A stretch of 64,000 nt of DNA from UBA168 sp011055275 (GCA_046635845.1 JAQQXN010000002.1), one strand, 5' to 3'; counted from the stretch's first letter, positions 25,313-33,997 are shown. Numbers and translations are program-made. The notes: generated by a model from the letters alone, not told the origin.

Positions 25313-26658
25313 CGTTTTCTGAGTTCCTTTTCTGACATTATGGTGAGGCCAGGGGGGTTCTTGGAAACGTTGCCAACCCTTACCCCTATTATGGTCTTGA
25401 CGTTCTTCTCTGCTGCTATGTCAACTAGGCGCTGGGTTATTACGCCGTCGAAAACGACCGCGTAGACCTTATCTGGCTCTGAATCTCCTAGCTTTTCGGC
25501 AAGATCTCCTACCGGAATGCGAGCTATTGTGTTTAGCTTTGAGTCAAGAAGCACTGCCTCCAGCGTCCCCTGGACGCTGTCCAATACGTCTATGACCTTC
25601 TTATCTACAGTAGGTTGAGGTGCGGCTTCCTCAAGATGAACCTGCTCTTCGCCACGAACCTGCGCAACCTGCGCAGGTGGTACGGCTTGCTCCTTGACCT
25701 CCTCTTTTTGCTGCTCCTCGACCTTCTCAACTGCTTGTTCAGCGACTTGCTCAGGCCGCGCTTCGACGCTCTCCTGCTCGGTAGCTTCGTGGGCTTCAAC
25801 TCTAGCCCTTTCCTCGATGCGCTCACGGGTCTTAACGAATGGCTCTTTGGCATCTAGCGCTCTTGCTATCTCTTTGCCTGTTAGTTCCTCTACCTCCTTT
25901 CCGCTGGGAGCGCGGGCCACAAAATCGATGTCAACGCCAGCTTCCTCGAGCTCTCTCAGTATCATGTCGCCTCCGCGATCTCCATCGAGAAAGGCTATGA
26001 GGGTTCTCTCCTTGCCAAGCTCTATAACCTCTTTCGGGATGTTGCCGCCCGTAGCACCTCCCAAAGCCAAGGCATTCTTATACCCATGCTTGAGCAGATT
26101 AACGACGTCTGCCCTACCCTCCACAAGGATGACTTCCTCGGATTTCTTAACTTCAGGGCCAGCTGGGAGCCTTGACTGCCCGTACTCTTCGATCGAAGAA
26201 CCCTTTATGGAATACATGAGCTCCATAAGGGCTTCCTCAACGCTACCTACGTTCTCCTGCTCTTTTTGTTTCTCAATTATTTCTTTCGTGCGCTTTAGTA
26301 TCTCTTCCCGTTTCTGCTGACGCAAATCCTTAAACGATTTTAACTCTATGCGAGCATTATAGGGCCCTACCTTGTCGACGCTCTCTATTATAGCGATTAT
26401 GAAGGCAGTTTCTTCCTTGCTGAGGTTAGATGGAACGGTTATCTCTCCTATTGTCTTCTTTCCCCTCACCTCAGAATTTATTTGAATCCTACCTATCTTA
26501 CCCTTTTCTTGAAGCTCCCTTAGATCATATTCCTCCGTAAATAGGCCCTCTGTCTGGCCGAAAAGCGCGCCCACTATGTCAGCGCGATCAACTGGACCGT
26601 CAACTTCCAGCGAGAAGAGCGCTTCATACTTTGCGCTTGCTAAACTTGCTCCTCCCAA
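25309..26658 (-). CDS. dnaG: Archaeal DnaG-type primase
   Basis: 449 residues, also reported as an exosome subunit in archaea. An N-terminal domain (residues 1-165) precedes the TOPRIM core: LVEGRADVVNLL (about residue 174) supplies the glutamate and FLDGDRGGD (about residue 220) the aspartates. A long Glu/Gln/Val-rich linker (about residues 285-345) is followed by a C-terminal domain ending in SKNPPGLTIMSEKELRKR. Start at 26658. The DUF2153 gene is just upstream on the same strand. Confidence 0.94.
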   Translation of the reverse strand: MGGASLASAKYEALFSLEVDGPVDRADIVGALFGQTEGLFTEEYDLRELQEKGKIGRIQINSEVRGKKTIGEITVPSNLSKEETAFIIAIIESVDKVGPYNARIELKSFKDLRQQKREEILKRTKEIIEKQKEQENVGSVEEALMELMYSIKGSSIEEYGQSRLPAGPEVKKSEEVILVEGRADVVNLLKHGYKNALALGGATGGNIPKEVIELGKERTLIAFLDGDRGGDMILRELEEAGVDIDFVARAPSGKEVEELTGKEIARALDAKEPFVKTRERIEERARVEAHEATEQESVEARPEQVAEQAVEKVEEQQKEEVKEQAVPPAQVAQVRGEEQVHLEEAAPQPTVDKKVIDVLDSVQGTLEAVLLDSKLNTIARIPVGDLAEKLGDSEPDKVYAVVFDGVITQRLVDIAAEKNVKTIIGVRVGNVSKNPPGLTIMSEKELRKR

Positions 26659-26671
26659 AACGTTTCACCGC

Positions 26672-26983
26672 TCACCTGACGCCAAAGGTATCCCCGGCGC
26701 CCTGTTCTTGTCCGGCGCGGCCCTTCTTTGTGGTCCACTTCAGGTCCATTTCCATGAACTCAAGGGCCACTTTCTTAAACCCGTCGAATAGCTCTCTCAA
26801 TTCATCCTCCGTGAAGGTGTCGATTATGGCTGGATCGCTAAGCCATTGATTCCAGCCATTTACCGACTCCAATATCGCGAGATTGATAAGTCTCACGTCG
26901 GAGTAAAGGGATAACCTATCCCCATAATTCATCTTTTTAACCATATCCATTTTCTTAATCAATCTGTCTTCCCATGTGGACAT
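26672..26983 (-). CDS. DUF2153 family protein
   Basis: About 103 residues from ATG 26983 (MSTWEDRLIKKMDMVKKM). Helical, with the family-like segments LSLYSDVRLINLAILESVNGWNQWLSDP and FTEDELRELFDGFKKVALEFMEMD. Function unknown. An upstream extension of 41 codons is open, but lies in AT-rich DNA and looks like leader sequence. It ends 13 bp before the dnaG start, so co-transcription with primase is likely. Confidence 0.75.
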   Translation of the reverse strand: MSTWEDRLIKKMDMVKKMNYGDRLSLYSDVRLINLAILESVNGWNQWLSDPAIIDTFTEDELRELFDGFKKVALEFMEMDLKWTTKKGRAGQEQGAGDTFGVR

Positions 26984-27158
26984 TCCTAATCGCCTTAATG
27001 AATAAACTATATTATCTATATTTAACCTTACCGGGCTTAAGCGAGCGGAAATCCCATTCAGTAAAGCATACGATGAATAGCCCCTCTTATATGCTTTGTT
27101 GAACAACCCCTAAGTGACTTTTTTCCCTGGCCTTTTTGCCTCTCTTATTCTCACGTCT

Positions 27159-27766
27159 TTACCCTCGCGTAGCGGGCCATAAAGTCGTGAGCTTAGGCTT
27201 CCTGAGCAGCTCTACCACGAGCGTTCTCTTATTTCTAAGGGTTGAATGCTCATCGATCTTCCTCTTCACAGCGGGCAAGAAGCCCTCGACGGTCCGGCAC
27301 ATGCCATAATCGACCTTTTTCGCTAAACCTCCTGTACCGAAAGCGTGGCGCTTCCCGATCTCGTCAGTTCTTCTCTCAGACCCATGGAAACGATCCCTAA
27401 TGATTTTTCCCTTATGTTCACGGCGCTCTCCCTTGCTCCCGACCTCAGACCTAATACGGTTTAATGACGTCTTTAGCTCTTGATGCTTAGTGATTTATTT
27501 CTGGGGTCATCCTCGTATGCTATGCAGGCCGTTATGCAGCAATCAGTTCTGGGTATCATGCGACCTACCCCCTCCCCTCCCCCCGCGTCGTTACGTGAGG
27601 ACTTTGGGGGCCTCAAATAGCGTGGCCGCCTTAACCTCCCTTAGGGTTGCGCAGCCGAGCCACACCTCTCGTTAAGTCGCTGGACCGCGTTTGAATCGCG
27701 ATCGCAGGTTAAACACAGGTTTCCAGCGATGAAATAATGACCATTAGCTTCCAAGCGTAGCGTTTA
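27159..27766 (-). mobile_element. Decayed transposase genes (TnpB-like and DDE-like fragments)
   Basis: The 740 bp between DUF2153 and the ABC ATPase hold no intact gene, but the minus strand carries transposase-like scraps. At 27641-27763 an open stretch reads CLTCDRDSNAVQRLNE; the CxxC followed by DRDxNA is the zinc finger plus RuvC-III signature of TnpB proteins. At 27159-27399 another frame reads YGMCRTVEGFLPAVKRKIDE and NKRTLVVELLRK, like the C-terminal glutamate region of DDE transposases. Stops and frameshifts interrupt both. Probably two overlapping IS remnants. Confidence 0.5.
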
Positions 27767-27850
27767 TCGAGCACCACAAGCAGATGCATTCTTGCTCATT
27801 TCATCGTTCTCTTTAGCCGTTCAAGGGCGTTTTGCATTCTAAACAACATC

Positions 27851-28654
27851 TCATGTTAGAAGTGCAAAAACCTGGTCGACGTAAGTGTAAAACTCAAAGG
27901 ACTTCTTATCCCTTGGCCGATTCAACAGGATGTCGATCTCACCCACAACGTGAGCGGGACGGGGAGAAAGGACAACCACCTTATCGGAGAGTTCTATGAC
28001 CTCCTCAACATTGTGGCTTACCATTATAACGGAGCGTATCGGAGATTGGGGGTTAATGAGATAAGAATATACCTCATTTCTCAAGTGGTCGGCAGTTAAT
28101 GGATCAAGCGCGCTGAAGGGCTCGTCCATAAGCAAAATCTCGGGCTCGAGGACAAGCGCACGCGCTATGGCCACCCTTTGTTTCATCCCGCCGCTAAGCT
28201 CGCCCGGATAAGCGTTCTCAAAGCCGCTCAGCCCAACCGCCGTCAGGGCCTTCAGCGCTTTTCCTCTCTTCTCCTTCGCGGGCAGCTGATCATTAGAATA
28301 AAGCGCTATCTCAACGTTCTCGAGAGCGGTTTTCCACGGTAGCAAAGCGTAATTTTGGAACATCATTGATATGTTCTTAATCGGACGAGTTACCTCTTGA
28401 TCGCGATAATAAACATGACCGCTGGTAGGGCGCACAAGACCCGCAATTATCCTCAGCAGCGTCGACTTGCCAGCCCCGGATGGACCTATGATTGAGACGA
28501 ACTGCCCATCGTTAACCGAGAAGCTTATGTCCTTAAGGACGTCGAGCACGCGTTTTTCAAGCTGCACACTATAGGATATCGACTTAACCGTAAGAAGAAC
28601 TGCGCTCGTTTCCTCTTGTGGCTGGCCTTCATCCTGTGTGGCCTCTTCATACAT
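27851..28654 (-). CDS. ABC transporter ATP-binding protein, NitT/TauT type
   Basis: 267 residues: Walker A GPSGAGKST, Q-loop MFQNYALLPWKT, signature LSGGMKQRVAIARAL, Walker B EILLMDEPFSALD and switch histidine MVSHNVEEV. The pattern is that of nitrate/sulfonate/taurine-type importers (SsuB/TauB/NrtD). It ends near residue 267 without the C-terminal AAA-associated domain found on many archaeal homologues; a stand-alone copy of that domain is encoded at 8239-8733. It overlaps the permease gene by 8 bp. Confidence 0.92.
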   Translation of the reverse strand: MYEEATQDEGQPQEETSAVLLTVKSISYSVQLEKRVLDVLKDISFSVNDGQFVSIIGPSGAGKSTLLRIIAGLVRPTSGHVYYRDQEVTRPIKNISMMFQNYALLPWKTALENVEIALYSNDQLPAKEKRGKALKALTAVGLSGFENAYPGELSGGMKQRVAIARALVLEPEILLMDEPFSALDPLTADHLRNEVYSYLINPQSPIRSVIMVSHNVEEVIELSDKVVVLSPRPAHVVGEIDILLNRPRDKKSFEFYTYVDQVFALLT

Positions 28655-30278
28655 TGTAGCTGAACCTCTTGGTCGTGTAATTATAAGCCCACCGCCAAAA
28701 AGTCAAGTTTATGACAACAATCAACAGCGACATGGAGATAATCGATAACCCGAGCAAGGGTAAGTTTCCTGAGTACGTAGCTATGTCAAGCAGTTTTCCT
28801 ATGCCCTGGCCGACCTGGGTCAGTACCACCGATCCAGAGCTGGATGAAACGGCGAAATACTCAGCTACCATAAGGGTGTTCCAAGCACCTCCTATGAATG
28901 TTATAGAACCCGTGACTAGCGATGGCATTACGGCAGGTATATAAATATCTTTCCAGCGCCTAAGTCCCCTAATTCCGTAGAGGTCGGCGGCTTCTAGCAT
29001 GGGCTTCGGTATGGTGCGGGCCGAACCTAGGACGTTGAAGAATATATACCAAAAACTTCCGAGAAAGATTACTATAGCAGCGACAAGCTCTCCCCTGAAA
29101 GGCAGCGTCAACAACGCAACTACCATTGCCGGAAGGAGTACCGGACCAGGTATCGAAGATATGATCTGAGTCGCTGTTGACACTGGCTCGTAAAGCTTCT
29201 CCGAAAGGGCGGCTTTTATTGCCAGAGGTACGCCTATCACAAGGGATATCGCGTAAACGCCCCATACGCGAATAAAGGAGTAAGCTAATGCCACGATGAC
29301 CTCCCTCTCGAGATGGGCTAAGTAAAGCCAGAACGAGAGTTGAAAAATCGGATGGAGCGCCACTATGCCCAAGAATATTGTATGAATAATCAGGGCCAGT
29401 ACGAAAAGAGAAAATACAATGACAGCCAGCTTGCCGACAAAAGTGGACCTAGTTCCAAGGCGCCTGTTAATGGACCTAGCCGCCCTTGAAAAAGGCTTGA
29501 ATATTAGTCCGATTCCTTGAAGGTTATAAAAGATCTTTGCCTTTGCTTTTTCGCCTATCCATCTATAGCTTCTGTACACCACGTCCGGGCGCTCCGCTCT
29601 GGCCTCTTCGGCAGTCTTGAATTTCTCCGACCACAATGCCCATGGCCGTAGGAAAAGCGCGCGCGTGATCACAAGCACAACTAGCAAAAGCGCAATTGCT
29701 TCTGAATATGCGACGTAATTTCCCTGCGCTGCGTACGTTGCTATGGCAACGCCGATTCCATGGCTGACCGAGTAACTAGAATTGCCAAGTGTTATTATCT
29801 CACTCGAGACTAGGAAGAAAAGACCCACATCCCATGACACCAGGGCGTTGTAAGCGAGCTTTGGCCAAGAGGCAGGGATGTACAGGTGGCGGAGCTTTCC
29901 TAACGCTGACATACCTATGTCGTTGGTCATCTCTACGAATTCTTTCGGTATCGCCTTCACGGCCTCGTACACGGCAAAAGCCATGTTCCATGCCATGCTT
30001 GTGAATATCAGGAACACGACCGCAAGTTCGATTCCTGGCTTTCCTGGCAAAACTGCAATTATGGCAAAAATCATGACGGGAAAAAAGCCGAGTATAGGCA
30101 CCGATTGCAGTACGTCAAGAGTCGGAAGGACTATCTTTTCGGCAGTTTTGTTTGTGGCTGCTGTCACGCCGACCGCCCAGCTGAATATAACGGAGAGCAG
30201 AAGGGCGGCTAACATACGCCACCATGAATAACCTATGTCAACGAGTATAGGTATAACGTAGGCCAGGGGGCTAGTCAT
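28647..30278 (-). CDS. Two-domain ABC transporter permease, NitT/TauT type
   Basis: 543 residues containing two copies of the binding-protein-dependent permease domain. The first (residues 1-205) has the EAA-like loop AIPKEFVEMTNDIGMSALGKLRHLYIPAS; the second (about residues 285-535) has KPMLEAADLYGIRGLRRWKDIYIPAV. They are joined by a hydrophilic linker. It is a membrane channel for the ATPase downstream. No substrate-binding protein is found nearby, so the substrate cannot be inferred. The true start may be slightly upstream of 30278. Confidence 0.9.
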   Translation of the reverse strand: MTSPLAYVIPILVDIGYSWWRMLAALLLSVIFSWAVGVTAATNKTAEKIVLPTLDVLQSVPILGFFPVMIFAIIAVLPGKPGIELAVVFLIFTSMAWNMAFAVYEAVKAIPKEFVEMTNDIGMSALGKLRHLYIPASWPKLAYNALVSWDVGLFFLVSSEIITLGNSSYSVSHGIGVAIATYAAQGNYVAYSEAIALLLVVLVITRALFLRPWALWSEKFKTAEEARAERPDVVYRSYRWIGEKAKAKIFYNLQGIGLIFKPFSRAARSINRRLGTRSTFVGKLAVIVFSLFVLALIIHTIFLGIVALHPIFQLSFWLYLAHLEREVIVALAYSFIRVWGVYAISLVIGVPLAIKAALSEKLYEPVSTATQIISSIPGPVLLPAMVVALLTLPFRGELVAAIVIFLGSFWYIFFNVLGSARTIPKPMLEAADLYGIRGLRRWKDIYIPAVMPSLVTGSITFIGGAWNTLMVAEYFAVSSSSGSVVLTQVGQGIGKLLDIATYSGNLPLLGLSIISMSLLIVVINLTFWRWAYNYTTKRFSYNV

Positions 30279-30337
30279 TACTTTAAGCTACGCTTGCCCT
30301 TTAGGTTTTTTCAATGGGGTTGTCAGATTAGATTGGG

Positions 30338-30685
30338 CTACGTTAATGTACCGAGTTGATAGTTGAGCCGCGTCGCCGAATCCCTGAGGATTGCCTTCGT
30401 CTCGAGGGGAAAGTGTGTCAGCGAAAAATCGAGAATCTTCTTCTTGGCATTCCGCCTGGGTCCGTCACTGAGCTTGCCTAAATATGCGTACAGCGATGAA
30501 CGGGGCAAGCCCAGTTGACTTGACAGCGCAACACCACCGATGCGATCAACTAAGAAGGATAGGAGCATCTTTGAGGCAGCCGGGGATATTAGGTCAACTA
30601 GCTCAAAAGACCCCCACCCCTCCATTTCCGGTGGAATAGCTTGTTTGTTTTTATTTTCGTGCGAACGTATTTTCTTTCTTACCAT
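30338..30685 (-). CDS. Small helix-turn-helix protein next to the ORB region
   Basis: 115 residues. A basic N-terminus (RKKIRSHENKNKQ) precedes SPAASKMLLSFLVDRIGGVALSSQLGLPRSSLYAYLGKL, where GGVALSSQLGLPRSSLYAYL is a good helix-turn-helix. The C-terminal helix ends in a weakly charged tail. DNA-binding role predicted. The ATG at 30685 abuts an ORB-like sequence on its 5' side, so transcription would start inside or beside it. I do not recognise a named family. Confidence 0.65.
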   Translation of the reverse strand: MVRKKIRSHENKNKQAIPPEMEGWGSFELVDLISPAASKMLLSFLVDRIGGVALSSQLGLPRSSLYAYLGKLSDGPRRNAKKKILDFSLTHFPLETKAILRDSATRLNYQLGTLT

Positions 30686-30692
30686 TTCCAGC

Positions 30693-30719
30693 TTTCCAGT
30701 AGAAGAACACGGGTGGGGG
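30693..30719 (+). promoter_or_regulatory. ORB-like box A
   Basis: TTTCCAGTAGAAGAACACGG followed by GTGGGG: dyad with one mismatch to TTCCAGTGGAA and an adjacent G-string. It starts 8 bp upstream of the helix-turn-helix gene that ends at 30338. Confidence 0.5.
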
Positions 30720-31056
30720 ATATGTGTTTCTACCCGCAGACTAACGCTCTAATTGATGACATAAGCACATTGCTTTTTCGTCGTTATTAGTGTAGATAAG
30801 CAGATTACCTCTCGGAGCTTCCCATGTTAGGACTTAATTGGTTCATTGCCAAATAGATATCTGTTTTTATCTTAAGTCTATGTGAGGCGTCAATCAAGGT
30901 CGTACTTTGTGAGGAAAATTCAATTAAAAAAAGAGGGAAGAACGCCTACCCCTTACAGTTAATATGCATGTGCTTCATAGGAATATAAATTATGTCGCGC
31001 AAACCCGCTCTATCGGTGAAATGTGCGGTTTACGTTCTTTTAAGCCCCTTAATTCG

Positions 31057-31428
31057 CTAAGCAAGCCTATACTCTCTATGAACGCGGTTACCGCGACATA
31101 CGAGCTTGCCGCTCTCTTTCATTCTACTTAGATAAGTAGATACAACAGGCAGTGGCACATCTCTGTTGAGTTGTTCACGCAATATGTCTCTTGCCCTTTT
31201 GCTGTCGAACCACTCCGTGCCGAAATATTGTACTGCGCTGTATAGCATATCCATTAGAGTACCCCTTTCTTCTTGCGAAGCGTATTCCGCGTATTGGTCC
31301 TGCCCCTCACCAATTATTGCCATTATCTTGTTGAGTTTTTCCGCGTCAAACTTACCACTCATAATTATGGTCAGTTTCGACCCGTTGCCATCCTTGACCT
31401 CAACCTTGACCTGGGGCTTCACGGTCAA
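31057..31428 (-). CDS. Small winged-helix protein inside the candidate origin
   Basis: 123 residues. The N-terminal 50 residues form a beta-rich part (VKVEVKDGNGSKLTIIMSGK). The C-terminal half is a winged helix: YFGTEWFDSKRARDILREQL, VPLPVVSTYLSRMKESGKLV, CRGNRVHREYRLA. The start is TTG 31428. Possible roles are origin-linked DNA binding or plain transcription regulation; homology to WhiP-type initiators cannot be shown from sequence reading. It is flanked by ORB-like boxes on both sides. Confidence 0.65.
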   Translation of the reverse strand: MTVKPQVKVEVKDGNGSKLTIIMSGKFDAEKLNKIMAIIGEGQDQYAEYASQEERGTLMDMLYSAVQYFGTEWFDSKRARDILREQLNRDVPLPVVSTYLSRMKESGKLVCRGNRVHREYRLA

Positions 31429-31546
31429 TACTTGACCCGTTAACAGTGCATATACGTTTTTTGTTGAAAATGATAATGTGTTAATCAGTTAACTCGCTCA
31501 AAGATCAGCCGTTAAACGTCTACTCGCGCTTGTGGATTTCCAAGCG

Positions 31547-31569
31547 CTCCAGTGGAAATACAGGGGTAC
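31547..31569 (+). promoter_or_regulatory. ORB-like box B
   Basis: CTCCAGTGGAAATACAGGGG then TAC: the dyad TCCAGTGGA and the GGGG string are in the order and spacing of archaeal Orc1/Cdc6 binding boxes. It is the better of the two boxes. Confidence 0.6.
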
Positions 31570-31590
31570 TTTTGCCAGAGGGAGCGCGCA

Positions 31591-31607
31591 AACAGTTTAA
31601 AACTGTT
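31591..31607. promoter_or_regulatory. Palindrome AACAGTTT-A-AAACTGTT
   Basis: Perfect 8-bp arms with a 1-bp spacer, 22 bp from ORB-like box B. Likely a dimer binding site or part of an origin. Confidence 0.4.
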
Positions 31608-31794
31608 GAAGCGGGCTTAGGCACGCTCTTGTAGAAATTCGGTAAACAGTACAACTGAAAGAGTTGACCTGGCATCGCGTACGTCGGTTAACCGGTTAAA
31701 GTTTCAGCAATAGCAATTTGAGTTTTAACCGTATCAGATATAGCGCGAACTGACAAACAAGCAACGCTTATATCCGTCCGTATCGCTAAAAAAT

Positions 31795-31872
31795 AGCGAG
31801 GTAGAGAAGCCAGGTTATCTCGCAGGGCTCATAACCCTGAGATCCGAGGTTCAAATCCTCGCCTCGCTACCA
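31795..31872 (+). tRNA. Initiator tRNA-Met (CAT)
   Basis: Acceptor AGCGAGG pairs with CCTCGCT, and CCA is encoded (31870-31872). The anticodon stem AGGG...CCCT carries the run of G-C pairs typical of initiator tRNA, with anticodon CAT at 31830-31832; the T arm is CGAGG-TTCAAAT-CCTCG. No intron. A TATA box CGCTTATATCC at about 31765-31775 lies 25 bp upstream. Confidence 0.93.
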
Positions 31873-32248
31873 ATTATTAGTTCTCATCCAAAACCATGCT
31901 CCTTAATTAAGTGTCCATTAATTTAGACACCGCTATGTGCGGAGGCTATTCGATTTTTACGTTAAGTCGGCCCTAAAGGCGCAGTACAGCGGCGCCGCCA
32001 TATAAGGCATGAGAGACCCTACGGTGAAAGTCTTTGAACGGGTATTATCTGAAAAGTACTGAATGATTTTCTTTTGAGATCGGCTTACCGGGTTGAGCAG
32101 CGGCAATGAGCAAATAGACCAAGTAGCGAGCTAAGGACCGGCTTTTATGTGCGCCCGGTTAGATTAATATGATACCTAAACCCTAGGTGAAAGACGAAGC
32201 GATTTTTGATCTGCGCGCTTCATCCAGTTCATTTATGATCATACTATT
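31873..32248. other. Gene-free spacer after tRNA-Met
   Basis: 376 bp with no supported gene. It has a short hairpin GTGTC-N10-GACAC near 31910-31930 and no clear promoter for a neighbour, since tiaS ends here from the right. I looked for a duplicated tRNA 3' end as an attachment site and saw none. Confidence 0.4.
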
Positions 32249-33526
32249 TTATGAGAGAACGGATTTGATCTCTTGAGGAGTCCGAATTGGCCTGCGGCCT
32301 GCGGGTTTCATAAGGTGCTTAAATGCAGATGCCGATGGTTGATATATCCTATTAACTATAATATCCCGCTTAAGGTAAAACCGTGCCCTGCCTATGGCCT
32401 GAACCTTGCATGTGTCACATATGTAACGCCCCGCGTTGACTTGCCTCATTTTTCTATGGCAAAAAGGGCAAGAGGGAACTTCATCATACAGGATTTTTGG
32501 TGCGATCAACACGAGCCCTTGTCCGTTGATGACCTTGCGTTGGGTCTCTGGCCGCACGCCGCCCCATACGCGCACAAGGTCACCTTTCATGAGTCTTCTA
32601 GCCACACGGTTCAAATTTCCCGTCTGCCTATAGAAAACTGCCTGCCCAGAATTCCCATCTCTATCAATTATGTCTATTACGACGTGCCCCCCAGGTGTTA
32701 TGGTCGGATTTGAGACTACGCGCGCCTCTATGGACACGGTCGTGTACGGATATGCCAATCCAAAACCATTAACCCCGACTACATGCTCATTCGTTCCTTG
32801 GTTGGTCTTGAAGACCATCCAAAGCGAACATCTGTTCCCTAGCATCATCATTGCTGCTTTTAGTACCCTCGGATCTTCTCCCCTTATGCCGAATAAGACT
32901 GGGTCTGGGCCATGCGGATATATTAACGGCTTTCCCACTTCCCTGTCGAAGTTCGCGAATGTGACTGGAGCAGTTAGCGAATCCATCCAAAGTACGTCGT
33001 CACGAAATTCCGGACGTTCATAGTTCTGGTCGTCACGATAAGCTATCAATTCGTAAGTTGCATCAGACCATGGGTGATTGATAGCCGCTATGCAGCCTAT
33101 TAACCCCCGCATCTTGCCCGGTTTCTTTAGAAAGTACTTAGAGGTAGGGCCTATTTTTTCCAGGGTGCGCTCTAGCTCCCTTTTCGTAATTATATCTCTA
33201 ATCGCTTTAATTGCGAACCTTTCCTGCCTTTCACCTCCCCAACTTATAAGAAGAGAGGGGTTTGTTTTTCCCTCATCGCGCGCGGTAGCCATTACAAACG
33301 AAGCGACCTCTTCTACTTCCTTGTCAGTCAGAGAAGAAAGCCCTATTGCCAGAGCCCCATTTCCACGGGTTTTCCAAGGTATTTCGGGATTAAGCCTTAT
33401 CAAATACGGAAAGTCCACCAGCCTGTCCTTAAACCGATAAGAGAGCTTAGCGGCGATCCAAGTCGTGCATCCTCCATAATAGGAGTCCGTGTCGTCTATT
33501 CCAATCCAGACAGGCAATTCACACAT
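32249..33526 (-). CDS. tiaS: tRNA(Ile2) 2-agmatinylcytidine synthetase
   Basis: Makes agmatidine at C34 of the tRNA-Ile with CAU anticodon so that it reads AUA. 425 residues: N-terminal WIGIDDTDSYYGGCTTWIA, then KTRGNGALAIGL, a middle kinase-like part with MRGLIGCIAAIN, an OB-fold region VVIDIIDRDGNSGQAVFYRQ, and a C-terminal zinc ribbon CPFCHRKM...CDTCKV. It overlaps the zinc protein upstream by 31 bp. Confidence 0.95.
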   Translation of the reverse strand: MCELPVWIGIDDTDSYYGGCTTWIAAKLSYRFKDRLVDFPYLIRLNPEIPWKTRGNGALAIGLSSLTDKEVEEVASFVMATARDEGKTNPSLLISWGGERQERFAIKAIRDIITKRELERTLEKIGPTSKYFLKKPGKMRGLIGCIAAINHPWSDATYELIAYRDDQNYERPEFRDDVLWMDSLTAPVTFANFDREVGKPLIYPHGPDPVLFGIRGEDPRVLKAAMMMLGNRCSLWMVFKTNQGTNEHVVGVNGFGLAYPYTTVSIEARVVSNPTITPGGHVVIDIIDRDGNSGQAVFYRQTGNLNRVARRLMKGDLVRVWGGVRPETQRKVINGQGLVLIAPKILYDEVPSCPFCHRKMRQVNAGRYICDTCKVQAIGRARFYLKRDIIVNRIYQPSASAFKHLMKPAGRRPIRTPQEIKSVLS

Positions 33527-33690
33527 ATAAGTGAGCCATCTTTTTGTCTTACGCTATCCTTAGAACATACAAGCCTGCCGCATATCTTACACGTGCCTAT
33601 GCTAAGGTTGGAGTGACAGACCTCGCACATGGTTTCTTTGCAGACCGAGCATAAGCCCGCACCAACGTCGTAGTCGTCCTCGCAGACCAT
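33496..33690 (-). CDS. Cysteine-rich zinc (B-box/ribbon-like) protein
   Basis: At least 64 residues from ATG 33690, with four CxxC-type knuckles (CSVC, CEVC, CKIC, CVNC) plus further single cysteines. The frame stays open upstream to 33774 and encodes CAICGEKPAVYKCKVCGR directly before that ATG. This continues the same CxxC rhythm, so the true N-terminus is almost certainly upstream. However, no ATG, GTG or TTG is available there; CTG at 33774 is the only near-start. Function unknown, probably a small zinc protein. It overlaps tiaS and ends inside it. Confidence 0.65.
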   Translation of the reverse strand: MVCEDDYDVGAGLCSVCKETMCEVCHSNLSIGTCKICGRLVCSKDSVRQKDGSLICVNCLSGLE

Positions 33691-33760
33691 TCTGCCACAT
33701 ACTTTACATTTATAGACGGCTGGTTTTTCTCCGCATATGGCGCATACCTCTAAAAAAACT

Positions 33761-33997
33761 TTATTTTTCTTCAGTTACGATCATCGTAAGTGTAGACCTT
33801 ACCTTATCTATCTTTCTTATCTTGTTTGTTACCGTGTCTTTTAGCGCCTCGAGGGTAGGTGCCTCTATCTTAACGATGAGATCGTAGACGCCGTATACTT
33901 CGTGAGCCTCTTTGACCTCTGGTATTTTCCTCAGCTGCTCTAGGGTTTCTTCTTCGCCACCGATTTCGGTATTTATTACCACGTATGCGGAAGCCAA
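33761..33997 (-). CDS. Stand-alone RAM (Lrp/AsnC ligand-binding) domain
   Basis: 78 residues with the Lrp/AsnC C-terminal fold and no DNA-binding part: AYVVINTEIGGEEETLEQLR, VYGVYDLIVKIEAPTLEALKDTV, IRKIDKVRSTLTMIV. Such proteins bind amino acids and modulate full-length Lrp regulators by mixed oligomers. Start 33997. The zinc protein frame starts inside its 3' end. Confidence 0.88.
   Translation of the reverse strand: MASAYVVINTEIGGEEETLEQLRKIPEVKEAHEVYGVYDLIVKIEAPTLEALKDTVTNKIRKIDKVRSTLTMIVTEEK

Larger units (their letters stand above)
30686..31794. other. Candidate replication origin region with two ORB-like boxes
   Basis: Two sequences match the archaeal origin recognition box layout (TTCCAGTGGAA dyad plus G-string): 31547-31569 CTCCAGTGGAAATACAGGGG and 30693-30719 TTTCCAGTAGAAGAACACGG followed by more Gs. 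Between and around them are AT-rich stretches (30828-30935, 31440-31500), several GTTAAC-like motifs, a palindrome at 31591-31607 and two small helix-turn-helix genes. No Cdc6/Orc1 gene is in the window, which weakens the case. The 30725-31056 and 31429-31763 spacers hold no other gene I can support. Confidence 0.5.

Noticed and set aside
30686..31575. CRISPR array from the two similar 35-bp sequences
   Set aside because: Only two diverged copies, about 850 bp apart with no regular spacers or cas genes; they fit ORB boxes better.
31795..32248. Integration (attachment) site at the tRNA-Met 3' end
   Set aside because: No second copy of the tRNA 3' end and no integrase found.
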